A DNA stretch of 64,000 nt from Chondrus crispus (taxonomy: Eukaryota; Rhodophyta; Florideophyceae; Gigartinales; Gigartinaceae): assembly GCF_000350225.1 (NCBI RefSeq), contig NW_005179027.1, positions 150,747-214,746 of the forward strand. Reading direction: 5' to 3'. Below, in pieces: positions 1 to 10,607 of the stretch. The notes beneath the pieces were generated by a model that was not told where the DNA came from, searched no databases, and was given only the letters and a program-made list of their open reading frames with translations. A program made the translations under genes and the position numbers. Every line of letters starts with the position of its first letter. The stretch's first letter is position 1.

Positions 1-365
1 AGAGGCACGAAGCCTCGGGTCTTTTACCTTGGTTTCTGGATTCCAGGTTGTAGCCTCGACTCGGTACTGGCTCGCCCATACCGACCGAGCCATCTACACC
101 CCTGGAATCCCAACTGCCTTCCCCGCGCGCGTCGATCACCCCGCGCGACACCTACGTCAACTACTGTGCTCTCCGTCCTGCTAGCTCTGTTTTTCTCTTA
201 ATTCCTCCCCCTTTTATCGCTGACTACCTTGCTACTTCTCTACCGCGCAAGCCGCGCCCGGATCCCGGTTCCGGTCATCCACCGGGTGGTCTCCCGAATT
301 TCTTTACGCGTCCGAACGCGCGTCGCTCTGCCTACAGCCGCCACACGTGGCTGTAGTGCACGACA
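1..365 (+). repeat. Gypsy-1 5' LTR (left part missing)
   Basis: This is identical to 10892-11256 except for two substitutions near the end. It ends in GTGCACGACA, the near-perfect inverse of the TGTAGTGCAC that opens the 3' LTR at 10608. The LTR start and core promoter lie left of the window. Confidence 0.95.
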
Positions 366-367
366 TT

Positions 368-385
368 TGGGTCTCCCGACCTAGA
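368..385 (+). promoter_or_regulatory. Gypsy-1 primer binding site candidate
   Basis: TGGGTCTCCCGACCTAGA begins two bases after the LTR end. The core TCTCCCRACCTAGA is shared with the site next to the Gypsy-3 5' LTR (49961-49977, minus strand), so both elements probably prime from the same tRNA. The tRNA itself was not identified. Confidence 0.7.
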
Positions 386-500
386 AACAGTCGATACTCT
401 CGTGCATCCGAGTGTCCTCTTTCTTCCCTGACCTACTTTCCCTTTCTATCTCTCCTACCTACGCTTTCCCCTCACGCACCGATCGTTAGGTGTATTCACC

Positions 501-2580
501 ATGGTGACCGGCTCCGAGTCGTCCCATGACACTCGTCCGAGAGACGTCCCAGCGCCCGTCGCGGCGTGGATCACGCGGAACCGCCGCGAAGGACTCCGTG
601 AAGCCGAGAGGTTCTCTCTCAACTTAATCGAGCAGAAACTCAACTCGCACACCGCCAAGATACGCGAGATGTTGGACAGCCTCGTTGCTGGTAAGATCTC
701 CGCTCAGGCGGAGGTACAGTCCCAACAGGGACGTGATCGCCTCGCCGCACTAGAAGGCGTTCTAACTCGAGCATGACAGAAGGACATCGGGTCCACCGTC
801 GACAAGACTCTCCTTCCTCTACGGGAGGAAGTGGATCGCTTGACGCAGGAAGTCAACGACCTCCGTCGGCGTAACCTCGCCCTGGAATCGGCGCAAGCAC
901 GATCCGTCCCAGCTAGACAAGACGAGTCGACCGCGCCGAAGCCAAGGCCTAACCCGCAGTTACATGCGTCACAACCGTTGGACGAAAATCTACTGTTCGC
1001 CAACGTCACGAAATCGGCTCTCACGGCCGCCGGGATCCCGTTCCCCGATCCCCTGACGATGGAGGGACACCGAGATCCTATCCCGGACCTAGCGGCCGCC
1101 CGAGGCCCGTCACTAAGATCGTCCCGCGACAAGAAGGTCAAGACCGAAGGCCACCGTCACAAGTCCGGCCACGGAAGCCGACCTGAACCGGAGGATTTCT
1201 CCAGTTACTCGGGGGGATCCCTGCCCTCAGCTTCAGAATCCGACTCCGATTCGGACTCCGAAGCCGAGGCATTCACTGTACCACAACCGACCTTCGGCCC
1301 TAAGGCGAAGGGTGTCACGGTTTGGAAACCGACCAACCACCGCTTCCGCGGCGCGTGTAATTATCGAGCTTACCGTCTCGTGAATACCGACCCCACCGTC
1401 GATGCAAAGGTGTACGCCACGACGCGTAAGCGCGTGCAATATCTCCTCGTTACGTAATGGAGAGTACAAGTTTAACGGGTCCGACCCGATCAAAGTCATC
1501 AGCTTTTTGGCTAGATGTAAGGAGAATTTCGACAACGCAGAAATGTCAGAGGCAATGGCTCTCATGGCCTTGCCGCATCTTCTCAACCCGCCGGCGAAGG
1601 AGGCGTATGAATCCCATCGAGGATATTTCCGACGCAATCAAGGGATTGCGTCGTGGCCAGCAGCAGTGAACTGGTTGCTTCGTACGTATGCTACGAATAT
1701 TCAGATCGAGCAAGCGCTCTCTGTGGTCCGGGATTTACGCCAAAAACCCGGCAAAGTGGAGACCGAGTATGCGACTCGTATGTTAACCGCCCTCGCGCGG
1801 TGTGGGGACATCCATTCCCCCTATGAACGCACTACGTTGTTCATAGAGGGCCTCCTTCCGGCGATCAAGCCGTTGGTGCTCCAAGCAAGGGAGAATCGCC
1901 CCCGATCCTCATTCGAAGACACGGTGGCCGAAGCCCGCGCTCAAGGGGCGGCCTACCGCGCGCAGACGGCTGGCAGAAGAAGACGCGTCGACTTCGCGAG
2001 ACCCGCCGCCAAGCAAGTGTTGGCGACGGCAGACAGTATGCCCTCATCGACAACCGCGGGTCTGACCCCGAGCTATCATACCGGCCTGGACGCCCAGAAC
2101 TTCCTCGCGAATGACGAGCCATTCGCCGCCGCAGCTGGGTCACCCTCAATTCCCACCGAGGGATCCTCATTCAACGACAAGGATTCGTTGTTCTACGGAG
2201 AGCGGCGGCCGACCTACAAGGACCCGCCCCGGCTTCCGAGACCCCGCGAGAAGTCTCCCGGTTGGGCCGGTCGAGAGGGAACCCGGGACATGAAGACACC
2301 TTCCTCGCAAATCATCTGCTACACCTGCTACAAAGTCGGGGATCATATTAACCCCGACTGTAGCATGAAGGTGCGCGATGTGTCGCTCGTCCCTCATAGT
2401 TTTGAGAAGCTCACGGCGGCACAGAAGGCCCGTGTTCCGGCACACGCGTACTTGCGCGCTGTAGCCTTCCTCAGTTTCGAGGTGAATCTGTTGATCGCAC
2501 CCGTCTTGCCGTCGAAGTCTCCCTCCGCTTCGGAGAAGTCAAGTCCCCCGAGCGGCAAGACCGCACCTCCGAAAAACTAG
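501..2580 (+). pseudogene. gag: Gypsy-1 gag, interrupted
   Basis: Gag is the structural capsid/nucleocapsid protein. The ATG at 501 opens a coiled-coil-rich N-terminal segment. It is broken by an in-frame TGA at 774-776 but continues in the same frame to 1457. A +1 shift near 1437-1450 then leads to the capsid-like domain (1450-2000), ending with a zinc knuckle at about 2317-2361. The knuckle reads C-x2-C-x5-H-x4-C, one residue longer than the usual C-x2-C-x4-H-x4-C; the Gypsy-3 homologue has the canonical spacing. The capsid part aligns by eye with Gypsy-3 gag (shared FIEGL and IKP motifs, and a DLRQKP/EVRQRP match). The stop at 2578-2580 sits on a shifty sequence leading into pol. Whether the TGA is read through is unknown. 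Confidence 0.85.
2571..2580 (+). promoter_or_regulatory. Candidate -1 frameshift site at gag/pol junction
   Basis: G AAA AAC immediately precedes the gag TAG. A -1 slip here enters exactly the frame that encodes protease-RT-RNase H, which is open from upstream of this point. The heptamer differs only at its first base from the classical retroviral A AAA AAC. I did not fold the downstream sequence to test for a stimulatory structure. Confidence 0.6.
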
Positions 2581-4955
2581 GAGACCCACAGCTGAAAATC
2601 GCTGACATTCCATCGCGGGACACCGCGTCACTTCCGCCCCCGAAATCGGCGATCCGCGTCTTGGGGCGGAGACACGCTCGCCAAGCGAGCCCCTCCAACC
2701 CCGATCCGACAGGCATGGGGACGCTCCGCCGACCGTGGCGTCTTAACAACGGGAGGCGCTCCCCCGATGACAAGGCCATCGAGCCAGTTTGTACACTGTC
2801 TCGACGTAATTACAAGGTCTACGCCGACCTTGGGCTCGCCACCTCCATCATGGTGCGTCAACTTACCATCCTGGACACGAGTGCCGGCTCCAATTTTGTC
2901 CGCGCCGACACCCTGCCCAAAGGATGGGAGAGCTTAATCGAACCGGGGGAAGTCCGGACGATCGCCGACGCGAATGGGCGGCCGTTACGAACAAGCGGGT
3001 CCATCACCCTCGTTGTTCGACTAGCAACTCGCACCATGAAATGCAAGTTCATCGTGTGCGAGCGCCTGGCAGGCCCTGTCATCCTGGGCTGTGACTTTAA
3101 CGACAAGTTAGTCGAGGCCATCTATCCACGTCGGAACGTGGTCGAGCTCGATGATGGGACGAAAGTCCCCATCGTCAGAAAACCGGCAACTCGTCGAGCC
3201 GAAGCACCTCCGCTCCCCTCGGAGCAGGAGTATGAAAACGACCCGGGTCGAGTTTCCTCCAAACTCAAGGTTTCTCGTCCGGTTACCATACCACCCGGGA
3301 CGCAAGCCTGGGTGCATGTGACCAACGGTCGTACGGGTCTTTTCGTATTGGAACCCAACCCGCAGTTATATGCGAAACACCACGTCTCCCTGTCGAATGG
3401 GGTTGCGCACATCACCTCACTTCGAGAGTTCAAGGTCTTGGTAGCCAACTTCGTCTCAGCCCCTAAGCGCCTCTCGAAGAACCAGGTGCTGGGGTACGTT
3501 ACCGCTCATCCGCGTGCCATGATACGCACCGCGATGCCTCTCGACGACCTCCTAGCGGCGGAATTTACAGAAGGGGACAAGCCCCAATCTGAGAAGGGGG
3601 AGAAGCTCCCCCCAGCTTGGTCGAAGGAAGAACCCCAAGAGATTGACGCTGTCTCCCTCCAACATCTACCGTCGCATGTCCCCACGCGAGTACGTGACAT
3701 GCTCACGCCGTACTCCCGGATGTGGAGTGGCGATCTCGGGGAAGTCCGGGCTACGCAGCACCGGATCGAACTCAACCCCGGCTCGAAGCCGTTTCGATGT
3801 CAGCCATATCGGGCTGGACCACGGTCTCGACAAGCCGAACAAGACGCCGTGGATGGGATGATCTCAAGCGGGGTCATCTCCCGATCACAATCAGAGTGGG
3901 CATCCCCGGTGGTTCTCATCCCCAAACCGGATGGATCCCTCCGCTTCTGCGTCGATTACAGACGTTTGAACGCGATGACAGTCCGGGACACTTACACGAT
4001 TTCTCGCATGGACGAGTGTCTGGACTCGCTCGGCGAAGCGAACGTGTTCACAACTCTAGATTGTAACTCGGGTTATTGGCAAATCCCCGTTGCGGAAGAA
4101 GACCGTCCGAAAACCACGTTCACGTGTCATGCCGGTACTTATCAATTTAACCGAATGCCGTTCGGGCTAATGAACGCGCCCGCCACATTCCAACGGATGT
4201 TGGACATTCTCCTCTCTGGATACCGATGGAAGAGCTGCCCCATCTATCTAGATGACATTATCATATTCTCGAAGGATTATGAAACTCATCTCAAGGATGT
4301 CAAGGTTATTCTCTCTGCGTTACAACAAGAGGGGTTATCACTGAAATTGAACAAGTGTAAATTCTTTCAGGACTCCGTGGAGTACCTGGGCCACATCATT
4401 CGACCCGGGGAACTTCATGTCCACCCAAGGAATGTCTCGGCTTTGGCCGAGGCCAAGCCGCCACGAACCCAGACCGAGCTCCGCTCGTTTCTGGGTATGT
4501 GTAACGTGTACCGACGTTTCGTCGACCACTTCGCCAAGATTGCGGCGCCGTTGACGTCCATGCTCAAGAAGGGAGAGCCCGATCGGCTCCCCGAACTGGA
4601 CGAAGATCGCAGGTCTGCCTTCGAAGCTCTGAAGACTTGCCTGATTTCCCCGCCGATCTTGCGACTACCGCGGCTGGGGCTACCGTATTCCCTCAGCACG
4701 GATGCATCCGACGCCCAACTCGGTTGCACGTTATTACAGCAACACGAGGATGGTAACAGATACCCTGTCGGGTTCTGGTCGCGAACGCTCTCGTCGGCGG
4801 AAAGGAATTACTCCACGACGGAGAAAGAATGTTTGGCCATCGTGTGGGCCATTCAGACGCTGCGTCCTTATTTGGAACGCGAGCGATTTACGGTCAGCAC
4901 CGACCATCACTCCCTTCGCTGGTTAATGAATCTCGCCGACGAAGCGGGCGTTTAG
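2577..4955 (+). pseudogene. pol: Gypsy-1 pol part 1: protease, RT, RNase H
   Basis: This part encodes the processing protease and reverse transcriptase. The retropepsin motif at about 2872-2886 reads LDTSAG, where DTG or DSG is usual; the Gypsy-3 homologue has LDTG. RT motifs are present: FCVDYRRLN (about 3947-3973), the LD..SGYWQIPV block (4060-4090), MPFGLMNAPATFQRM (4156-4200) and an intact catalytic YLDD (about 4246-4257). RNase H begins with STDASDAQLG (about 4694-4723). The frame is lost at about 4945, where a one-base indel moves the RNase H C-terminus into another frame. The first ATG in this frame is at 2661, but the frame is open across the gag stop, so entry by frameshifting is more likely than reinitiation. 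Confidence 0.9.
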
Positions 4956-7174
4956 CACGGTGGCGCTTGCGCCTAGCCGAGTTTGAGTTCGACGTCACGT
5001 ACGTGAAGGGCATCAAGAATTGTCTCGCCGACGCCCTCAGTCAAATACCGTCAACAGGGGGCACAACCGTCCCCATGGACGAAGAAATACCGTGCTTCTT
5101 CGTTTTGGAGTTTCACGAAGACAAGCCGGAAGTGGAATCCGAGGAGTGGGACGACGACATTCACGACGGATGCTTCGCCCTCGCCCCCCCGGCTTCCAAG
5201 GCCGCAATTACACACGACGAGATTGTACTCGCTCAACACTCCGACCCGTTCTGTAAGGAGATCGCTTCCCATCTTAAGAAGGGGGACGATGTGGCCCAAA
5301 TTCGCCTCTTCAAGTTCTTCATGAACAAGGAAGGGGTACTTTGTCGGAAAGCGCACCTTGACGGTGTTGAGCAAATCGTCGTACCAACCACTCTGCGCGA
5401 GCGAGTGTTGTATATGGCGCATTACCCCGCCGCCTCGGGACACCCCGGAGGCAGGCGTCTGTTCTACACATTAAGACAACGGTACTACTGGCCGAGTATG
5501 TCCGTCGACGCATACGCCACAGTGAGAAGGTGCTCCGACTGTGCGAAAGCCCGCATTAAATTGCGTAAGCACAACGCGAAGTTGAAAACGTTCCCTCCGA
5601 TGGGACCCTTGGAGTTTATCGCTATGGACATCCTCGGCGAACTCCCCAGAACACCAAGAGGCAATCGATACCTCTTGGTAATATCTGATCGTTACTCAAA
5701 GCTGACCCGAACGGTGCCGCTTAAGAGAATTACCGCCGAGACCGTTGCTCAGGCGTTCGTCACACACTGGGGCTTCGTATACGGAGCCCCAGTGAAACTA
5801 CTCTCCGACCATGGGAGTCAATTCAAGTCAAGGTTCTTCCTTGCCGTGTGCAAAATCCTCCGCGTCGAAAGCGTGTTCACCACAGCTTATCACCCACAAG
5901 CTAATGGACAAGTGGAGAGGTTCAACCGCACCCTGGTATCCTCCCTACGGCACTACTTAGCCGACAACCAACGCGATTGGGACCAGTTCACGGACGCGCT
6001 AACCTACGGTTACAATTGTACCGTGAATCGCATGATCGGTATGAAGCCGTTTGATCTTGTTTTATCCCGGACACCGGCGCCGCTTTCCATCCAACAGACC
6101 CCCACACTGGAACAGGATGTCTCGCGGACGCAATATAAGCTCCGTTTCTTAACGTGGTTACGCGGGCTAATGTCAACAGCCCGTGACACGCTGCTCGCCG
6201 GTGAAGACCGCTATAAACGCGATTTCGACAAGAGATTGCGGACGCCGACACCGCACTACTCAATAGGTGATCAAGTCCTTATCGAGCGAGAGACATCCCT
6301 GCGAGTGGATGAGAAGACGGATAAGGACCGGGTCAATAACAAGTTAGCCCCTTGGACGGAAGGGCCATTCCCGGTGGTGGCCCTAGACGAGCATACAGTG
6401 ACCATTGTCCGGACTACAGGCCTGAAGGACCAAGTCTCGAGAGACCGCATTGTGAAAGCCCCTAGTCTCCGGACCGATCTCATGGACATAACACCCTCTG
6501 CGGTGACCACCCCCGTCGACGCTGAGACGGAATCTACGCCCCCTCCGGCGATCGAAAGTGACGCCGCTACTCCTCTTCCCATCGGGGTCACGACGCCTCC
6601 GAGAGAGGACGAGTTCGACCCAGATGAACCGGGGATCAACCCGCCCGCTCCAACGGACACGAACGATCGCCATACTCGCGATGGGAACGAGATTGAGAAC
6701 GCGGCGCGCAACGCGACGGTAACCCGACCTTCGGGGTCAAAACACGTTACCTGGAACGCAGGAAACGCCCCTACATCGGGACTAATAGACGCCCTCCGAG
6801 GCGACTCGCACCCCCGGATCATATCCAAATTGACTCCGAGTTCTGGCTCTACGGGTGGACCAACCGGGACGCAGACGACATCTCCTCTTCCCCGGCTCCG
6901 GCCTCGCGACCAACGTACCGGGAAGACGAGACCGAAATCACCCCGACCTCGACAAGCGGATCCCGCCCCGAGAGGCGACAAGTCGCCGAGCGAGCAAACG
7001 CATACCTTAACCGCGAAGCCGCCTGACACGTGGAGACGGGGCCCAAAAAAATTCAAAGGAAAATCCGCCCGTCCGAGCCATCCGCACGGGCGGTGGTCAC
7101 GGACCTCACGCGCGGCCCCACGGACACGCCACCGAATACAAACGGGACAGCCGGGGAGCACATCGCGAACTTAG
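4946..7174 (+). pseudogene. pol: Gypsy-1 pol part 2: RNase H end and integrase
   Basis: This continues pol after the frame change near 4945. It starts with the RNase H tail (LARWRLRLAEFEF, ADALSQ). The integrase zinc domain follows at about 5420-5540 (H, H, then C-x2-C in RRCSDCAKAR). The DDE core has its first Asp in AMDILGEL (5620-5645), the second in LLSDHGSQF (5800-5826), and the Glu in ANGQVERFNRTL (5900-5935). A long proline/threonine/serine-rich linker (6470-7050) then leads to a chromodomain that lies in the -1 frame, reached at the A7 run at 7045-7051. The stop at 7172-7174 ends the unshifted frame. All three integrase acidic residues are present. Confidence 0.9.
7045..7051 (+). promoter_or_regulatory. 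A AAA AAA slippery heptamer before the chromodomain
   Basis: In the integrase frame the run is A AAA AAA, a textbook -1 slippery heptamer. A -1 slip enters the frame that encodes the chromodomain. It could equally be a one-base indel in a homopolymer. Confidence 0.5.
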
Positions 7175-7542
7175 CGTCTATGTGTACCTTCGGTTACCCT
7201 CCCCTCATTGCCTCGGTACGTTCTCCTCCCCCGCCACTCGCGGTTGAGGCCTCCCCTCAACGCGCGCCAAGCACGCCCCCTGAGGCGACGAATTGGCCCC
7301 CCTTGACGGACGAAGACCCCAAAACCTACGTGGTTGAGGCCCTCACCGGACATAAACCGGGAACAGACGGAATGCCGCATTTCCGAGTCCGGTGGTATGG
7401 GTACACGGCCGAAGACGACACCTGGGAACCGGCGAACTACATATATTATAACACCGTCCTACGATTCTGCCGTCGCAGGAGCCTCCCTGTACCAACCGCT
7501 AAGTTATACTCTGCTCCGGGTAGCGTAGGGATCGACAACTAA
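7045..7542 (+). CDS. Gypsy-1 integrase C-terminal chromodomain segment
   Basis: The frame is open from before 7030 to the stop at 7540-7542. A proline-rich linker is followed by a chromodomain at about 7327-7490: YVVEALTGHK, FRVRWYGYTAEDDTWEP and a terminal RFCRRRSL helix. In chromoviruses this module binds modified histones and directs integration to heterochromatin. Gypsy-3 carries the equivalent (VEWYGYTPEDATWEP). The join to the integrase needs a -1 shift. Aromatic positions Y, W, Y and W expected of a chromodomain cage are present, but I cannot test binding. Confidence 0.85.
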   Translation, partial: KKIQRKIRPSEPSARAVVTDLTRGPTDTPPNTNGTAGEHIANLASMCTFGYPPLIASVRSPPPPLAVEASPQRAPSTPPEATNWPPLTDEDPKTYVVEALTGHKPGTDGMPHFRVRWYGYTAEDDTWEPANYIYYNTVLRFCRRRSLPVPTAKLYSAPGSVGIDN

Positions 7543-8611
7543 CCCCCCCGCTGGCCCTCGACCTACGCCGTCTCGTATCTCTCGTACGTCCACGGACCGA
7601 GGGATCGTCGGCTAAATCGGCGGGCGTCCTCGACGCCGGGGACACCCCCTACACGCCGCGGCACGGGAAGGGGTTACCCTCGCGGGTCGCCTATTCCCCG
7701 ACCCTCCTCGGCTTCCAGCTGCAATCTTCCCCACAGAGGGAAAATACACCGATACAAGGTGAGCAGCCGACCCCTCGACAAATCGGCTAAACCGTCCCGC
7801 AAAACGCGCGGTCGCTTACGGAGGAGATCCCTCGCGTCACCGCACGCCAGGGCCAACATCTACGGAACCCACGCATGGACCGCCCAGGCCTTTCCGATCG
7901 CCACGTTCAGATGCACCTCTCCTTCGTTCTTCGCATCACGTCCCTCCCCGAGTCCGGACCCTTCGGCCTCCAAAGCGAAACGATAGAATCGATGGGTTTT
8001 CCTCCCCGCCGTGACGCCGCGATCCGTGACCCTGGCTAAGTTTTTGGCCATGGAATCACGCTTGCCTCGCCCCGCGTTCGGTATTATCTATCTAACCCTC
8101 TCCTCTCCGGAGCCAACCGCCGATCGGAAAGTCGTCTACCCGCTATCCACTGACTGACTCGTTACTTCCCGAGCCACGCCTCGCCTCCTACGCGGTGACC
8201 CCGCGCCTCAGGGAACCCTGCCCCCGGACGTGTCCCTCGCGGTTACGGCCCCCTCAACCCAAGGGAGGGGCCGCCGCCAGCTCTACAACCACCGCGGAGT
8301 GGCTCCGCCCCGCTCCCGATCGCGGCTCCCTCCGCGACGTTGCGCGCTGTACCGCGCTGGAATACGGCCCGACGGAACGGCCGCTAGAGGCGTCCGAAGC
8401 ACAGTGGGGGCGACCAACTCATCACGTTGTGTTGTCCCCCCCTTCTTTTCTCTCAACCGACCTTCCCTCGCCGCTCCGGTCGACCCGACGTGCTGGCGTA
8501 AGATGATGGATAGGAGAAGAGGTCCCGTTTTATTTCTACCGTAATGCCTCTTCCCTTCCTCTACTCGCGTGCTACGCGCTACCCTGGGGGGCCTCGTCCT
8601 GAGGACGCCCG
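7543..8611. other. Gypsy-1 3' region without recognised gene
   Basis: GC-rich stretch between the chromodomain and the antisense ORF. Short ORFs exist on both strands, but none shows a domain or a low-complexity-free stretch that I would call coding. Confidence 0.6.
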
Positions 8612-8614
8612 CCA

Positions 8615-10423
8615 TTACTCCGACATTCCATAGTCGGCCAGGTCGCTCTCTACTCCTGCAACCGGAGCAACCGGTGCATCCGAGGGAATCGACCCTCCTT
8701 CAGAGTCGAGGGTAGCTCCCTCGACCGCCGCCGCTACCGGAGTCCCTGCCACTCCCAAGGCGACATCCATCGCCACAGCGCTGCCCGTCTCAGGTGCGGA
8801 CGACTCCGTGCTCGCCGCCGCCTTGAGGCGTTTCACCCCCGCCACAAATTCGGCGTTGTGTACTAATTTTGTTAACTCGTCTTCAGAGACGCCCAGCTCG
8901 GCAAATAATCTACGCCGTGGGGTCGACGCCGCCTCGGGCGATGTTGACCCGTCTCGCGGGATTTCCACGGGAACTCCCCTGCGGCCCGGTACTTCCGCCG
9001 GTGCCGACCCGACCGGAGTCCCTCCCGAGCTCAGACCGCCTTCGAGGGCGTGGGGCTCATCGGTCGTCGGTGGCACAGGATCTGTACCCCCCTGCATCAG
9101 CTCGGGCTGCAGACTGGCAAAGGTCACCGGGTCGAAACGGATCCAATTTCCGGACCCCGGCCCTCCCGCATCTTCATGCCTTCCCGGCGACGCGTTCGCT
9201 CGATCCGTACGGTCGTAATGATGCCCTTGACCGTACGGCACGCGCGATCATTCCACCTTGTCGTGGACCTCCAGCAACCTTCTCAGCTGAGCGGATACCC
9301 AAGGTCCGCCTAACACCTCATCCAAGTTTAACTTGTGTAGCCAGTCAATTATCATGGTCAGTAACACGTATAGTCGCCCATCTAAGGACGACCATATGAA
9401 CCGTTTCGCAACAATAGCGATCCACTCGCTCAGAAAAATCATCCAGCGGGACGAACACGGCGAGTCATTGAGACTCAAGCCGAAATACACCAAACAAGGT
9501 GGAATCTGCGCAAGGAAGTCGGCCGGGACTTCGTATTGCGCGAACCAATGCGGTATCTGCGGGTACCGTTCATATCGGGATCGAGGTTGAAAAGTTGTCG
9601 CCTCGATCCACTCATACGCTACAAAAATACCAAGGGCGTTTCTCATCCGACGCTCAAACTTGAGCTTGTCGTAATAACCCGGGTTCCTTTCCCGTTCCAC
9701 GTACTCCTCGAAACGAGAAGGCAGAATGGGCTTGTCCCACGCTAGGTACTCAACAGCTGGCTCCTCAACTCGGTCCGGCAAGTTGTCTAATATACGCCTT
9801 AAATTGGCGACGTACCCTTGGTCCCCCTCGGTGCGGTACGCCCATGTGTCGAAGTCCTACTCGGCGGGGATCGGACGGTTACACGGTGTTCGAGCCAACC
9901 GCCGTACCAAGGTCGCCATATACTTTTGGCGGCGTCCACGCCCCACGCGGCGATACTTTGCCCAGACGTGCTCATCCTCCACCGCGAGGCGGAAGGAAAA
10001 ATCACGAGACCACACAGCCCTCAAGCTGAGACCACCGGGGAGCGCCCTAGTCACGTCCGCGTATGAACGGATTAGTTGGCTGTCACGCAGGCCCGCGGCC
10101 GTAAGAAAAGGGGCTCGCTCGAACGCCAGTGGGTCGTCGACCATGTTCTTGCCGCGCAGATCCCGAGGCGCCGGCCACCCGTTCATGCACGCGCTGCCTG
10201 TCTCCCCCGGTTCCCCATACGGGTTGTGGAACCGTTCCATCACTCGTCTTATGGGACAACGAACCACGTCTCCCCGCTGACCGAAGCGCTTGCCGATCGC
10301 CGCTGTAGCGGCGTCGTGGAACCCGAGACGGCACACAAGGGGAAGGAAGGGGCTCGAAGAAGGTAGAAAAAAAGGGGAATTCGAAACGACAGGGAGGCTC
10401 CAGAGCTGGGTCGGTTTGGAACT
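8615..10423 (-). pseudogene. Antisense ORF between Gypsy-1 pol and 3' LTR, unrecognised protein
   Basis: One minus-strand frame stays open for about 600 codons from 10423 to 8615, broken only by a TAG at 9857-9859 and a TGA at 9248-9250; all three pieces are in the same frame. The protein has a basic N-terminal part, a central aromatic-rich part with alternating charged and hydrophobic segments (EEYVERERNPGYYDKLKFE, then about 9560-9260 with WFAQYEVPADFLAQIP and WMIFLSEWIAIVAKRF), and an acidic, Ala/Gly/Pro-rich tail. There is no clear ATG at the 5' end; the first good one is MERFHNP at about 10243. I recognise no domain. The position, antisense downstream of pol, matches accessory antisense ORFs reported in some plant LTR elements, but homology to those is not claimed. 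Confidence 0.6.
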
Positions 10424-10594
10424 TCAAGCTCGCGGAAACGGAAGATAGGGGAAAACGGACCGACTCTGCGAGGCTTGCCGGTCTACCCCACCACCCACGT
10501 CCCCTCTCTTCCTACCGTGGTTGCCACGTCAGCGCCGCTGCCTCAGTTGACGGGCATTTCTACCCCACATACACACGAGGACGCGTGTTTTTCT

Positions 10595-10605
10595 AAGAAG
10601 GGGGA
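10595..10605 (+). promoter_or_regulatory. Gypsy-1 polypurine tract
   Basis: AAGAAGGGGGA lies two bases before the 3' LTR start (TGTAGTGCAC at 10608). This is the expected place and composition for plus-strand priming. Confidence 0.8.
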
Positions 10606-10607
10606 TC

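Noticed and set aside
1233-1637. Minus-strand ORF over Gypsy-1 gag, and similar short antisense ORFs over pol
   Set aside because: They lie opposite recognisable coding sequence and show no protein character of their own, unlike the ORF at 8615-10423.
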